A stretch of 64,000 nt of DNA from Chlorops oryzae. Taxonomy: Eukaryota > Arthropoda > Insecta > Diptera > Chloropidae. The notes under the pieces were generated by a model. That model ran no database searches, was not told where the DNA came from, and was given only the letters and a program-made list of their open reading frames with translations. This document shows positions 44,708 through 56,800 of the stretch, piece after piece (within the stretch, counting starts at the first letter, position 1; the number at the start of each line of letters is the position of its first letter). A program made the position numbers and the translations under genes. Where the stretch lies: contig CM035806.1 of NCBI GenBank assembly GCA_020466095.1, positions 137,331,599 through 137,395,598 of the forward strand, read 5' to 3'.

Positions 44708-45670
44708 CAGGTTGGCTGATAAGTCCCCGGTCTAACAAAGAAAAACACATTTTTTTGTCAAAATTCGTTTTTTTATTCAACATAGTTCAGTTCAAGAGCA
44801 ATATAACGATTATAACGACCTTCCAATTTTTTGATACCATTTTGGTAGTACTCCTTCGGTTTTGCCTCAAAATAGGCCTCAGTTTCGGCGATCACCTCTT
44901 CATTGCAGCCAAATTTTTTCCCTGCGAGCATCCTTTTGAGGTCTGAGAACAAGAAATAGTCGCTGGGGGCCAGATTTGGAGAATACGGTGAGTGGGGAAG
45001 CAATTCGAAGCCTAATTCATGAATTTTTGCCATCGTTCTCAATGACTTGTAGCACGGTGCGTTGTCTTGGTGGAACAACACTTTTTTCTTCTTCATATGG
45101 GGCCGTTTTTCCGCGATTTCGACCTTCAAACGCTCCAATAACGACATATAATAGTCACTGTTGATGGTTTTTCCCTTCTCAAGATAATCGATAAAAATTA
45201 TTCCATGCCCATCCCAAAAAACAGAGGCCATTACTTTGTCAGCGGACTTTTGAGTTTTTCCACGCTTCGGAGACGGTTCACCGATCGCTGTCCACTCAGC
45301 CGACTGTCGATTGGACTCAGGAGTGTAGTGGTAGAGCCATGTTTCATCCATTGTCAAATATCGACGCAAAAACTCGGGTGTATTGCGAGTTAACAGCTGC
45401 AAACACCGCTCAGAATCATCAACACGTTATTGTTTTTGGTCAAATGTGAGCTCGCGTGGCACCCATTTTGCACAGAGCTTTTTCATATCCAAATATTGAT
45501 GAATGATATGACCAACACGTTCCTTTGATATCTTTAAGGCCTCTGCTATCTCGATCAACTTCATTTTACGGTCATTCAAAATCATTTTGTGAATTTTTTT
45601 GATGTTTTCGTCGGTAACCACCTCTTTCGGGCGTCCACTGCGTTCACCGTCCTCCGTGCTCATTTCACCA
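44708..45670 (-). mobile_element. Himar1-like mariner, copy 2, cut by the gap
   Basis: The TIR ACAGGTTGGCTGATAAGTCC follows a TA at 44706-44707. The element is inverted relative to copy 1, 4.1 kb away. It runs into the N gap within the HTH region, losing the other end. Repeated, near-identical sequence probably broke the assembly here. Confidence 0.93.
44773..45670 (-). pseudogene. Himar1-like transposase, copy 2 (5' end in gap)
   Basis: The visible frame contains STEDGERSGRPKEVV, then the same in-frame TAA as copy 1 (45427-45429, after FDQKQ), then an uninterrupted 209-codon frame to the stop at 44773. It lacks copy 1's second poly(A) insertion. Asp residues of MDETW, HQDNAP and LAPSD are kept, but YSPD is changed to YSPN just before the third catalytic Asp. 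About ten amino-acid differences separate the two copies. Confidence 0.9.
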
Positions 45671-45770
45671 NNNNNNNNNNNNNNNNNNNNNNNNNNNNNN
45701 NNNNNNNNNNNNNNNNNNNNNNNNNNNNNNNNNNNNNNNNNNNNNNNNNNNNNNNNNNNNNNNNNNNNNN
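45671..45770. other. Assembly gap (100 N)
   Basis: Exactly 100 N. The left side ends inside Himar copy 2, the right side starts inside a LINE ORF2. The join is therefore between two repeats and its order is uncertain. Confidence 0.99.
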
Positions 45771-46858
45771 TTTTACTAAAAGAGCCCGTAATTTTTTTAA
45801 AGTTGTTCCATATGTGTTTTGGGTTCGTTTTTGGATTAAGATATTGAGTAACTTGCTCAAAACTTTTTTTCGTTGCTTTTTTAGCGTTAAGCTTGAAGAT
45901 TGCATTTGCGTTTTTATATTCTTTTAAGTTCTGTTCGGTTTGATTTTTTCTGTACTTCTTCCAAGCATTTTGTTTGGCGTCTCTGAGCTCTTTGAGTGCT
46001 TAACTCCACCAGGGTACACACTTACGTAAAGGTTTACCAGTACTCTGAGGAATAAATTGACAGATGTGCACTAGTTTTGATAATTTTTTGAATCAATGCG
46101 GCTTCCCGGTTTGCGTTATTGCTTGGATCAAATTGGTCAGAAATTAATGTACATTTTTTTTGGAAGAGTTTCCAGGCGGCTTTACTTGTAAGAAATGTTG
46201 GAAGAATTTTTTTTGCTTTGAGGGACAATTTCCTATTTTTAATTTAGTTAGGATTGGGAAATGGTCACTACCATGAAGTTGATTAAGTCGTCTGCATGAA
46301 CATTTAGGGCTAAGGCTCGAGGAGCACGAAGTGGAATCTACGTGTGTGAAGGTATGGAAAGTAGAAAAGTGAGTTTGTGAAAGGTCGTTCAAAACAACTT
46401 GAATTAATTAAATATTCTTCGATAATATGGCCTCTGGAGTTTCTTTCTGGTGATCCCCACCAAGGACTCCAGGCGTTGAAATCCCCAAGCCATATTAAAG
46501 GTGTGCTAAAATGACGTAATAAAGAAGTTAAGTCCCTAGAATTAAGTGGTTGTAATGGGTGTATGTAGGAGCAGATTATAGTTATTTTATATCCTAAATC
46601 TATTTCAATGGCTGACGAAAGCGAATTGGAATCTATATGAATATATTTGTGTGGAATATTATTTTTTATAAGGATGGCTATACCTTGTTTGCTTGAGGAG
46701 ATATGTTGTAAGTTGTAAAAATATCCCTTGTAGGGACTTGGTGGAAATATATGTCTGTTATTGGGAATATGGGTTTCTTGGAGGCAGCCTATGGCTGGGT
46801 TTTCCGCGTTTAACAGGAGTTGGTAATTGTTAAAATAGAAGTTGATATTCCACTGCAA
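45771..46858 (-). pseudogene. I-like LINE ORF2, endonuclease part
   Basis: Starts MQWNINFYFNNYQLLL, then CLQETHIP, IICSYIHP, WLGDFNAWSPWWGS and LHGSDHFPI: the AP-type endonuclease of I/Jockey-type LINEs. After it come PGGVKHSKSSETP-type residues (a decayed PWW..EL..L..AK block) up to the gap, so the RT is lost. Frameshifts near 46.35 and 46.05 kb. Confidence 0.85.
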
Positions 46859-47159
46859 GATTTTTTATTAGCTGAGATAATAGGATTTTTTTAAAGTGAT
46901 TACAGGGTTCTCAGGAGTTTGAAATTGGGATTCAAGACAATACGAATCGTGGATTTCATGCATAGATATTGTGAATTGTTGGTTGGCCTTGAAAATTGAT
47001 TTATTTGAAAATTAGCGGTGTCATTATAATTACTTAGGTTGTTGTCTTTGAAAATACAGGTATTATTATCATTGTTGTTTGGAAGCTCTATATCGGGTGT
47101 GCCTGGAATATTTATGTTTGGAGCAGATATGTTTTTGTCACGTGAAGAACGGTGGATTA

Positions 47160-48025
47160 AGGTGTAGTGACCTTAGGCGGGGAAATGTGTTGATCGTTAT
47201 ATATTTTTCGAGCTTCGAAAAATGAACACTTCTTTTTTGTTTTTATAAGAATGATTTCTTTTTGTTGCATGTATTTTGGGCAGTCAGGTGATGATGAAAT
47301 ATGTTGTTCAAGACAATTAGCACACATAAGTCTTGTAAAGGTCGTATGTGGATGTGGGGGAAGGTTACAAGAGAATCAAGTTACTGGATTATTGTAATGT
47401 TTAGTTGTGTGACCCATTAGTTGACAGTTACGGCAACGCATAGGGTTGGGAAAGTATTATCTTACCTCAAGCGAATACCATGCAACATCTACTTCATCGG
47501 GGAGCTGGTACCGATCAAAAGTTAAAAGAACGGATCCAGTTGGGAATCTTTTATTATCGGTTTTCTTGAGAAATTTGTAGGCTTGAGTGACACCTTGGGT
47601 TTTAAGGTTTTCGACGATTTCTTCTTCACTAAGAGGAATAAGATTTCTATCGTACACTGTACTTTTACATGAGTTGAGAGAAGAATGGTATGAAATAGTC
47701 ACGGGACAAAGTCCACCAAGATTGTCAGTTTGCAGAAACTTATCGGTAATTTTCTCTTTTTTTGCAAGAATAAGGATATTTCCATCACGAAGCTGCGATA
47801 TTTTTCAATTTCGGTGCTTTTGCCTTCAATGGCTTTGCCTTTTAAGAAAATGCTAATGGAAGAAAGAGGTTTGTTGTTGCCGTTGGTTTTAATGACTATG
47901 TACTTGGGGTTGTAAACAGGCAAATACGGTGATGGGAGAGGAGGGAAGGGATCGAAGGAAGATTTTTTCTTCCTTCTTTTAGGATGGGGACTGGATGGGA
48001 GCTCCTCTAGGAGACTAAACCGTTA
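47160..48025 (-). pseudogene. I-like LINE ORF1 (gag-like) with zinc knuckles
   Basis: N-terminal Pro/Lys-rich segment (SPHPKRRKKKSSFDPFPP), then VYNPKYIVIKTNG, DRNLIPLSEEEIVENLKTQG and a terminal CCHC region (MRCRNCQLMGHTTKH, MCANCLEQH). This is the RNA-binding ORF1 protein of an I-like LINE. It is broken by several stops and frameshifts. It lies directly upstream of ORF2 on the same strand. Confidence 0.75.
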
Positions 48026-48682
48026 GGGAACTGGTTTGTTGAAGTCATTCCAGCTAGAAATGCCGCTTTTCAGACAAGACCAACTTCAGTTGCCTGGAAA
48101 TAAGGAACTTGGATAGTTAGAGAGGGATAGAAAATACCTTGGTCGGTAAACTAAGTAAACAAACATAATCTAAGTAACGATAGCTTAAGCGAATAAAATG
48201 CGCGCACTTTTAACACAACTGAACACTTCGAAAGCTAGACGGTGACTAACATCTAAATGAAGCAACATGGATGCCTCCAGAAGCGTAGTGAGAGGTGGAA
48301 TTTCCTCCACTGGGCCCAGGATGCCGAAGTGTCTCGCTACGCCTCTGGATGTCTGCAACAAAAAAAGAAAAATTAGGAATCTAGGAATAAAATCATAAAA
48401 AGAAATACAGACATATGTTTTAGACATATTGTTTTTATGAAAATGAAGAAACCGAAACTACCATAAATTAAATTTGTTTTTAAAGAAAAAAAGATAATCA
48501 CATTGGGTTCATTCAGCAGGCTCGGCTGTTGTATGTTGACTGAGCTGACTACATTTTAGGAAATAGATCCCGTGCAGTGAACATGGTGAAAATTCGACCA
48601 ATAGATATTGATTGTGGCTATACCCCAGCAAAAGAAGAAATTGATATTTAAATTTCTATTAAATTAACCTTTATCTTATAAC
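48026..48682. other. Unassigned DNA
   Basis: No gene or repeat recognised between the LINE's 5' end and the Tc1/mariner relic. Confidence 0.4.
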
Positions 48683-49889
48683 ATAGTGTGTATACAAAAA
48701 AAATGGTCGATGAAAATCGGCTGTAAAATACGTATTTTTTTTTTACCTAAAAAAGAAATTTTTCCCAATTCTGAATGCTTTTGATTTAAAGAATAATACA
48801 TGTATCGTGTGCATTTATTTATTTGATTGATATGCAAAGGATCGTAATTTCGAATTAAAAACCGCCATAAGTCTTTGCACATCGCTTTGGCTCACTTCAG
48901 ACGATGCTTTGAGTCATTTTGATTTAAGATCCCACTTGATTTTGACGACTCGTTTTGGCTTCAGCAATTTCCTTTTAACCATTTCATCGCCAATTTGCCA
49001 TAGTGGCAGGTAGCTAAGTCTGGCCAGTACAAAACAGGTCCCCTATGACGTCGTATCAAAGGCAAACGTCGTTTCTGCAAGTATTCTTCTACATACACTT
49101 GTTGGTAGTAAAAAAAAAAAAATGCTGCTTTTGAAAGCCTGCAAATTTTTTGCCAGACCATGTGTTTTTTTTTGAAAATTTATGTACTATTTTTTCCTTA
49201 AATTTAGGAAGAACATCGCCTTTTTTTCTTTGCCGTGTAGAAAAGTTGACCTGGAGGCTGTTTAAATTCGGCTTTAACATAAGTTTCGTCGTCAGTTATA
49301 TTGCAATCAAACTTATGTATAATTTTTTCGTACAGGCTTAGAGATCGTGACTTCGTAGATATATTTTGCTCATCATTTCTATTTGGTTTTAATGGAACCT
49401 TATACTACTTAAGGCCTTTATCTCTGCGAACTTTCGGCACATAACCTGGTGACATATTCACTTTTTTAGCGACATCCCTAAGGGAGAGCCCTGGATTTTG
49501 CTTAAATAGGCAAACCATTTTCTTTGCTGTTTTCTCCGAGACAAATCCTTTTTTTTCGTCCACTTCCTACTTTTCGTTCAGTAGTTAATCGTTCATTGTA
49601 TTGCTTAAGAACATAAGTAACCGTCGATTTCCCAATATTTAATATTTTTGCGATCTTCTTATGCGATAAATGAGGATTTTCTTGCTTTTTGCGCACACTT
49701 AATTCGCGAGCATGTGCTTTCGTGGAGCTCATTTTGATGACAAGACAAAATTTCTAGGAAATAATAATGCCACATTGTTCGAAAAAGGAAAGGTTAAAAA
49801 GGGGTGTGCATACGGTCGTTCTTGTGCTATGTTTGGAGCGAAATCGTTCGTTTAACACCGACCAATTTTTTTTCGTATACACACTTTAG
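48683..49889 (-). mobile_element. Tc1/mariner-type element, decayed
   Basis: The ends AGTGTGTATACAAAAAAAAT and (reverse complement) AAGTGTGTATACGAAAAAAA then TTGGTCG bound about 1.2 kb. Minus-strand transposase pieces: an HTH at 49732-49560 (HLSHKKIAKILNIGKSTVTY, RKVGSGRKKR), DVAKKVNMSPGYVPKVRRDK, DDETYVKAEFKQPPGQLF and YWPDLATCHYGKLAMKWL. Several frameshifts and stops. The exact subgroup (maT/rosa-like or Tc1-like) is not resolved. Confidence 0.82.
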
Positions 49890-50199
49890 CTATTCTGACC
49901 ATTGAAGGAACATTAGGACATTTCCTTGATTTTATAAATAAGTAGATTCGTTGAAATCCTGCTGTACGAAACGTTTGTGGAGAACAACACGGCATTCCGG
50001 CTGTACGCGAGTCTACCAGAGGCCAAGGCAGTGAAGGATTCCTGTACGAGTTGAAAAATTAACTTCGACACCGTCGGGAGATCAGTTTCGCGTCTAATTT
50101 TGAAACAACTGTAATTAAAACAAATGTTAGGACACTGTCCGAGACTCTTTACATCATTAAAAACGCCGTTCCCACGATTTTCTTATGCTTTGCCAGCAA
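49890..50199. other. Short unassigned spacer
   Basis: No feature recognised. Confidence 0.35.
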
Positions 50200-51660
50200 T
50201 AAATGTTCAGGACTTAGAGGCGCCCTTTACTTTAACAGACGTAGAAAAGTCTTAAATAGAAGCAAAGGCGAATAAATTACCTGGAGAGGATATGATCCCA
50301 GCTAAATTTTTCAAACACGTCCCTCCACAATTTTTCCGGCCAATTTCAGCAACAGCATCAAATCCCAAGGCATTTTGTGCCTTAGTTCGAGAACAAAAAT
50401 GTATACAGCGGTCTTGCTCAATAGATTGAACAAGTGGGTGGAGAGAAATAAGTAGACTATGATCTGAAAATCAGTTCAGATATAGAAGGAGATACTCAAC
50501 AGCCGCTAGAATTTTTGTATTGACGTCAACCGCTATCTCTTTCCACAAGCGTAGAATAATCTATACTTGCTTCATCATTTTCTCTACTTGTTAAGAAACC
50601 TGGGAATGTCAACCAAAATTTTCCGTGCTGTCGCTAAGCTGTATAAGAATAATATCGCTCGTGTCTGAACGGCAAATCGCTCCCGACAGTTTCGAAAACT
50701 ATCAGGGACGTGAACCGGGTTTCAACCGGAAAACCGCCTTTATCTGCTGACGAACCGAACCATTATCCGAACCGAAGTTTTTTACATATGTTTCAACCGA
50801 ACCGAAAACCGAACCACTTTTTGTAAAGGTGCAGGGTTTCATTTTTGACTGCAACCATGCATAGTGGTCGCTCACATAGGCCAAAAATAAAAAAATCTGA
50901 GTCGATATTCTTATAAAGTTAGTATCGATACCATCTCTAATATATGTAAGGTAACCACCACTAACTTTTTATTGTGCAGATTTTAACCCTAAATGGCAAA
51001 AAAAAACTGCGTTTGATGTGGGAACAAATTTTTTCAGTTTTAGAAATTCCCGAACCGATGAATCGAACCGAAACCCCGGTTCAAAGAAGTAGAAAAACCG
51101 GTTTGACGAACCAGTCCAAAATTTTAAACACGGTTCGAACCGCCGAAGCGAAGTGGGCAAATTTGCCACGCGGTTCACGTCCCTGAGTTTGTGATCTTAC
51201 TCCGCGGGTTTTTGCACCGTTTGTGGGCGTTATATCCAGCTATCTTCCCGGCCATGTGAGCTTCTATGGTAACACTATTAAAAGATTTAAGTGCGCAGAC
51301 AACATGGTCATGATAGCAGAGAGCCCTCAAGCACTTCAGCACATGACAAATCCCCTTGACAAATACTGCAAACTTTGGAACTTTGCAATCAACGAGGACA
51401 AAACAATTGCGATGATTCTTCGCGATAGTAGACGTTATAAAGGAAGAAACGAAAAGTGGAAGTGGAATTGCATAATGTTACTAGCTTCTACTATTTAGGC
51501 GCAACTTTATCGTCAAATATGATACATATACGACAAAAACTGACCGAATCCAAAATCGCGATCAACAGCAATTACTAGCAACAAGCCCTATTTTAAAAGA
51601 AGAAAGATTTCTGCAACTGAAGAGCTCCTTTATCTTCCTGGACCCTCTGCAGCTGACGCC
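50200..51660 (+). pseudogene. LINE RT relic split by a MITE
   Basis: Left part (50200-50700): FTLTDVEKS and ANKLPGEDMIPAKFFKHV, a decayed NKAPGxDxI box. Right part (51187-51660): a degenerate CADNMVMIAESPQALQHM (the YADD box with Y to C and D to N changes), then DKYCKLWNFAINEDKTIAMI and a YYLGATLSSN-like box. The 485-bp MITE at 50702-51186 separates them. Confidence 0.65.
50701..51186. mobile_element. hAT-like MITE inside a LINE relic
   Basis: Perfect 15-bp inverted ends CAGGGACGTGAACCG (50703-50717) and CGGTTCACGTCCCTG (51171-51185), extended by one more T/A pair outside. Both subterminal zones are full of ACCGAACC-type repeats. Non-coding. The CAGGG start is typical of hAT elements, but an 8-bp duplication is not visible. 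Confidence 0.78.
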
Positions 51661-51857
51661 GTAGTCTGTTTGTTATATCTGAAATTAGGATAGGTGAAAT
51701 CGATACCACTGAAGGCTGAACAATTTAAAATAATAATGTTCGCAAACAATAAGACAGTTTGGAGTTATGAATTTAATATCGATTTCCTTATTTTGTATAT
51801 TGCTCTGTACGTATTTCGCTTTGACCTTCATCAGGATGATTCCTAATTCTAAGGACA
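51661..51857. other. Short unassigned spacer
   Basis: No feature recognised. Confidence 0.35.
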
Positions 51858-51859
51858 TA

Positions 51860-52108
51860 TGAGTCGCTCAGTGGATACAGGGAATGAGTACAAAAATTTT
51901 AAATGCAGAAAAACGACAGAAGAGTTGAAGTTCATTTTTAAAACTAATTGTTACAACAAAACTCAAAACTAAAATATCAAAATTAATTATCAGGGCTTCT
52001 TTTACAATTTGTAAAAAAGTCACAAAAGTCATAAAAGGAAGTGTATCCACGCTAACTCTCAAAAAAGCAAAAAAATGGACTCATTCCCTTTATCCACTGA
52101 ACGACTCA
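51860..52108. mobile_element. Mariner-type MITE
   Basis: 249 bp with inverted ends TGAGTCGCTCAGTGGATACA and (reverse complement) TGAGTCGTTCAGTGGATAAA, both continuing GGGAATGAGTMC, flanked by TA (51858-51859, 52109-52110). Non-coding. Confidence 0.78.
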
Positions 52109-52249
52109 TATATGACTGTTGCTTCTTTTTATACTTAAAATTTTTTTTAAACTGGTGAATCTAGGTGGTGACGGTTTGCTTTTTGGTGATTGATTTGTGA
52201 CAGGTAGCAAGTAGGAATATGGTTTTGACTATTTAATCAGGTATTTGAA

Positions 52250-52545
52250 CAGCCATGAAGATACGTGGCTTTCATCTCCGTTTAATAAGGACAGTGGTTG
52301 GTGCTTATTTATTTCGACGCTTTCAGCTGTCTCTAGTTTTCATGTTCTTGGTTATTGCTATGTTGTTGATGTTGGTGTGGTTCTTTTCTTCTAATATATG
52401 CCTGAAGACGTTTGATCTTTTGTGGCTCTTTCCATTCTGACTGCTCCTCTGATTCCCCTGTGTCCTCGAAATCTGACGGAAATGGGTCTCTTTGTTTGCT
52501 TGACGTATATTTTGTTGCATGTGCTGCAATTTATTTTATAGACTC
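52250..52545 (-). pseudogene. Penelope-like GIY-YIG endonuclease remnant
   Basis: The minus strand reads VYKINCSTCNKIYVKQTKRP then ISVRFRGHRG, and after a frame change SHKRSNVFRHILEEKNHT. This is the order VY-I-C--C---Y-GQT-R-----R--EH ... H----NH of the endonuclease at the C-terminus of Penelope-like retroelements. The Gly of GQT is Lys here. No RT was recognised upstream. Confidence 0.55.
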
Positions 52546-53599
52546 TCGATTTTTGGAGCATGTCGATGGAGTCTTTTGTGGATTTAAGTTTATTAATAGT
52601 GTTGTTTTAATGGTGAGGTAAAACTAAATATGAATTTATTTTTCGTGAGTTCTTTGATTTTCATCAGTTTGAGAAGTTAGCGTGGATCCTTCGAGTCTTA
52701 AAGAAATTTAAGTGACGTCGACAGGTAAAATTTCTTTTTGTCACCTCTTTGTCATGGTGCAGGTTGTGTAATGGGCTTTTTATGTCATTGTGATGATTTG
52801 CTATAACATCGAAAGTGGATCATTGCACTTGCTGCAAGTTTTCTGCGGTAGCAGTAAAGCTATAAATTCGTTATTGATTCTGCCCGTCAATATTTTTTGG
52901 TATTTAGTTGAATATTTGAGATAGTTGGCTTTCAGTGTCAACCAACTTTGCCTTGAACGCCTCTACAAGTGATTTCAAATTTTTGATGGTAGCGTTATAT
53001 TGTATTTTCATGAGTGCTAAGCGTACTCAACTGCAGTGGCGTGCCGCCTGACAGCTCTGTGGCAGGAAGAAACAACGACAGCATATCTGCACAGACAGAT
53101 CCAAATGCGTGCCGATCAAGGGAATGGGTTTATTTACAGTAGCTGATCCTTTCAAGCCAAGGTTATGCAGAGCATTTCTGGTGAGCACCATTTCAGACAA
53201 ATTCGGACAAATTCGTCTTTGTTTGGGCTCTTAATTTTTATGAATTTACCGGACTGCAACATTGTATAAAAAGATTATTTTTGAGTAACAGACTGACCGA
53301 ATGGCTAACCTATCGGTGTTTTAATAGCTTATGATTTTTAAAGGCAACAGGATTTTTCCAAGAAGTTATCGAAGTGAATACAATTTTTTTTTCAAAATTT
53401 ACTGGCTTTAGGTTAAAATTTCAGAACGAATCAGGTTTCGACAGGATTCCCACGACGCAATTGTGTTTGAGTCCGGCGTTCGCATTATAACTCAACGCAG
53501 TCGCTTCACAGCATCTCTCCCGATTTATACACCTCACCCGCGGTTGACTCATGATGAGCTACATATATATGGGTGAAGTAAACATTTCAATGACGTTCG
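52546..53599. other. Unassigned DNA
   Basis: May hold more of the Penelope-like element (upstream on the minus strand), but no RT motif can be read. Confidence 0.35.
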
Positions 53600-53841
53600 A
53601 GATGCAATTTATTTATTTATTTATTTACGCAGTTAACTTGAAATTTTAAATTACAAGTAACTTAAACTAGGTTGAAGCTAGCTAGTGGGCCTTATGCTTG
53701 CTGGAGTTAAATGACAGGTAATAATTGGACGGGGAGTGGATTAAACTTGGATGGGAGGATTTAGGAGTTATATGTGTTGGTAATTAGGTGCTTTAGCAGA
53801 GTCTGAAGGGGTTATTTAATTTTTTTGTTTTGGTTATTTAT

Positions 53842-56800
53842 TTAGATTGAGTGAAACAAATCAATAATTTTTAGGAATTTAATTGTTAATAGCATGTTAT
53901 TTTTAGAGGGAATGGCAAGACAGTTATTGGGATTTTGATCATAGAAAACAGCCTTTCTTTGGCGTGAGAGTTCCGTGCATTCTTGTAGGAGATGTTGGGG
54001 TGAGACAGGGAGGTCACAGAATTGGCAGGAGGGCGGGGGAAGCTTATTGAGGATGTGGGATTGTGTCAGTTTGGTTTGCCCCAATCTAAGGCGGGTAAGT
54101 TTTATGGAGTTTCTGCGAGGGCTCTGATGGTTGGATTCAGAGGGCGTGTATTGGAGAGTAGTTGTATTTAGCGTGTTAATATTTTTGTAGTGAGACGAAG
54201 TTTTGTCAAAGATTTCGAGCATTTTTGTTGTGAATGTTTTTTTTAGGAAGTGGTTGAGATCTGGGATGCTATGGTTTTTCATTGTTATTTGTGGAAATTT
54301 CCAGGCGTTTTTCGCTGTTTGGTCAGCGAGTTCGTTACCTGGGATCCGGCAATGCCCAGGAACCCAAATGAGAATTAATCTTTTGTGGTTGGTGTATAAA
54401 ATATTCCTAATTGTGGTTGTGTAGTAGTTTTGAATGGATAATATGTGAATTGATGTGTTGGATGGATGATAGTGAATCAGTGCATATCGCGAATGCAGAC
54501 TGGTGTTTAGTAGGCTGGGGTTCCAGATCCAAGGTGGAATCGTAAGTGATGTCTTTGGTGCTGGTTGCAGTGATATTGAGAGATCGTGGCATTTTGATGC
54601 AATAATACATAAGGTGGATGGGATACGTGGCGTTCTTTTAGCTTTAAGAATTTTGGTAAATAGTGTGTAGATAGGAGAATTTTTCCCGGAGGTTATGATT
54701 TTTGATAGTTTGGCAGTCAAATGATCTCTTCTAATTTCAACAGCAAGTATTTGGGCTTCGCAGAGGAGATTGTTTGTGGGTGTTCTTGGAAAGGCTCCTA
54801 GAGCATGTCGGATGGCAGAGTGGTACACAGTTTTGATTTTATTATAAAGCGACTTAAGGGCGAAACCGTAAATAAATAGACCAAATTCTATTTTTGCGAT
54901 GATGTTAGATTTGATAACGCTAATCAACGTAGTACTGTTGCATTTGAATTTGTGGTTTGATAGGCATTTTATCATGTTAAGGCCTTTCGAGAGGGAGGTA
55001 AGGAGATTTTCTATGGGTGAGTTCCATTTATATGTGTTGTTTATTGTGATTCCAAGAATTTTAAGCGTATGTGTGGAGGGGATATCAAAATTTAAAGTGT
55101 GGATTTTGAGTTTGCCGCTTTTTTTACGGCAGTGGTGCAGCTGTTTGCATTTTGAAACTGAAAGGGTAGCTTAAGGATATCGGTGAAGAGGGAATTTACG
55201 GCTAAAGTTGTGGCTTTGTTTATTTTCCTGAAGATGTGGTAGTCATCTGCATAGGCCAGTGCTTGTCAGCACGACCACTAGCACAATTTCTCTCATTCTT
55301 CACATGTATGTGTGCTTAAGAGTCTTCGTTCATTGCCGCTGCCAAACTGATTGAATTCTCTCGCTAACACAGACGCTGTGTGTGAGAAACAACAACAGAG
55401 AAACAACAAAGCCGCAATACTCAGCTTTGTATGAAAGAGTATTACGCTGGCAAGCACTGGCATAGGCGCAAAAATTGAATTATTTATGAGATGAAAGAAT
55501 TCTGTTGAACTTATTGTATGATTTGAGAAATAATATAACCGAAAGAGGGGATCCTTGGGGGACGCCGTTATGAAGGGGGTACAGAGATGATGTGTGATTA
55601 TTAACTTGTACAGTTATTTTCCTGTTGGACATAAAATGGATGACATAGTTGATTATTTTAGGTCCTACTCTCCAAGATTTGAGTTCGTCAATAATGGTGT
55701 GGAGACCTATCTTGTCGAAAGCTTTTGAAAAGTCGAGCGAAATTATGGAGATGTGGTTCCTAGTTGAAAGAGCGGAGGTAATGTGATGATCCAGGTATAC
55801 TCATTTACCGATTTGCCTTTCTTGAATCCAATTTGTCTGCTGTCAATGAGTTCGTTTTTGGTAACAAACCACCACAGTCCAGTTGCTATAATTTTGTCTA
55901 GTACTTTCGCACAACATGAGTTAAGGGAGATGGGGCGGTAAGATGGTATCATTGTTTTTTCTGAATTGGGCTTGTATATTGGAATTAGTTTACTTATTTT
56001 GTATTGTTGAGGAAGGAAGTTGTTGAAAATGTTGTTGTAAAGGTTGAGAATACGTTTTTTGACAGTTGGAGTGAGTTGTTGAATCATGGGGTATGAAATC
56101 CTGTCCAAGCCAGGTGTTTTACCTTTGAGGCTGTTGAGCGCTGTGTTGAGTTCGGTATCAGTGATCTCGTTATCGAAGTGTTTTGCGTATCCGGAAAAGG
56201 GGTAATTAATTGAAGTAGACGATGAGGCTAGTTTTTCTGAACAAAATTGGGTGGAGAATTTGTTGTCTGGCGATTCTGATGACCAATGCTTACAGAATTC
56301 ATCTGCCATTTGATAGCTGTCAGTGGTTGGTGAAGAGGAGGGGGTGGAGATACAATGAATAGATTTTTGAGGCTTTCGGCCGCAGAAAGTGTTGATGTGG
56401 GACCAGATTTTTGGGTGGACTCTAAAGGGCTAATATAGGCGGTAAATTTCTGCTGTGATCCACGTTCGGATGTTTTAATTTCGCGTTTAAAAAGTTCATT
56501 AGCTTTTTTGTATTTTATGTTATCAATAGTGATTTCTCGATTTAGATTGTTCCAGAGCTTATCTTTTGTTTCTTTTAGCTTTTGTAAGTGGGAGGTCCAC
56601 CAGGGAACTGAGGTTTTTTTTGTGGAGATTTTGTATTGTTTGTGGGATGGTCTCGTTTGCGCTTTGGTGAATTATTCTTATGATGTTGGCTGCTTCTTTA
56701 TTTATGTTCGGGCTAACTATTTTTTTTTTTATTGCTGAAACGATCACTTAAAGTTTTGTATCGGTCCCAGTCGGCTAAGTCTAATTTGAATTTGGGGCAG

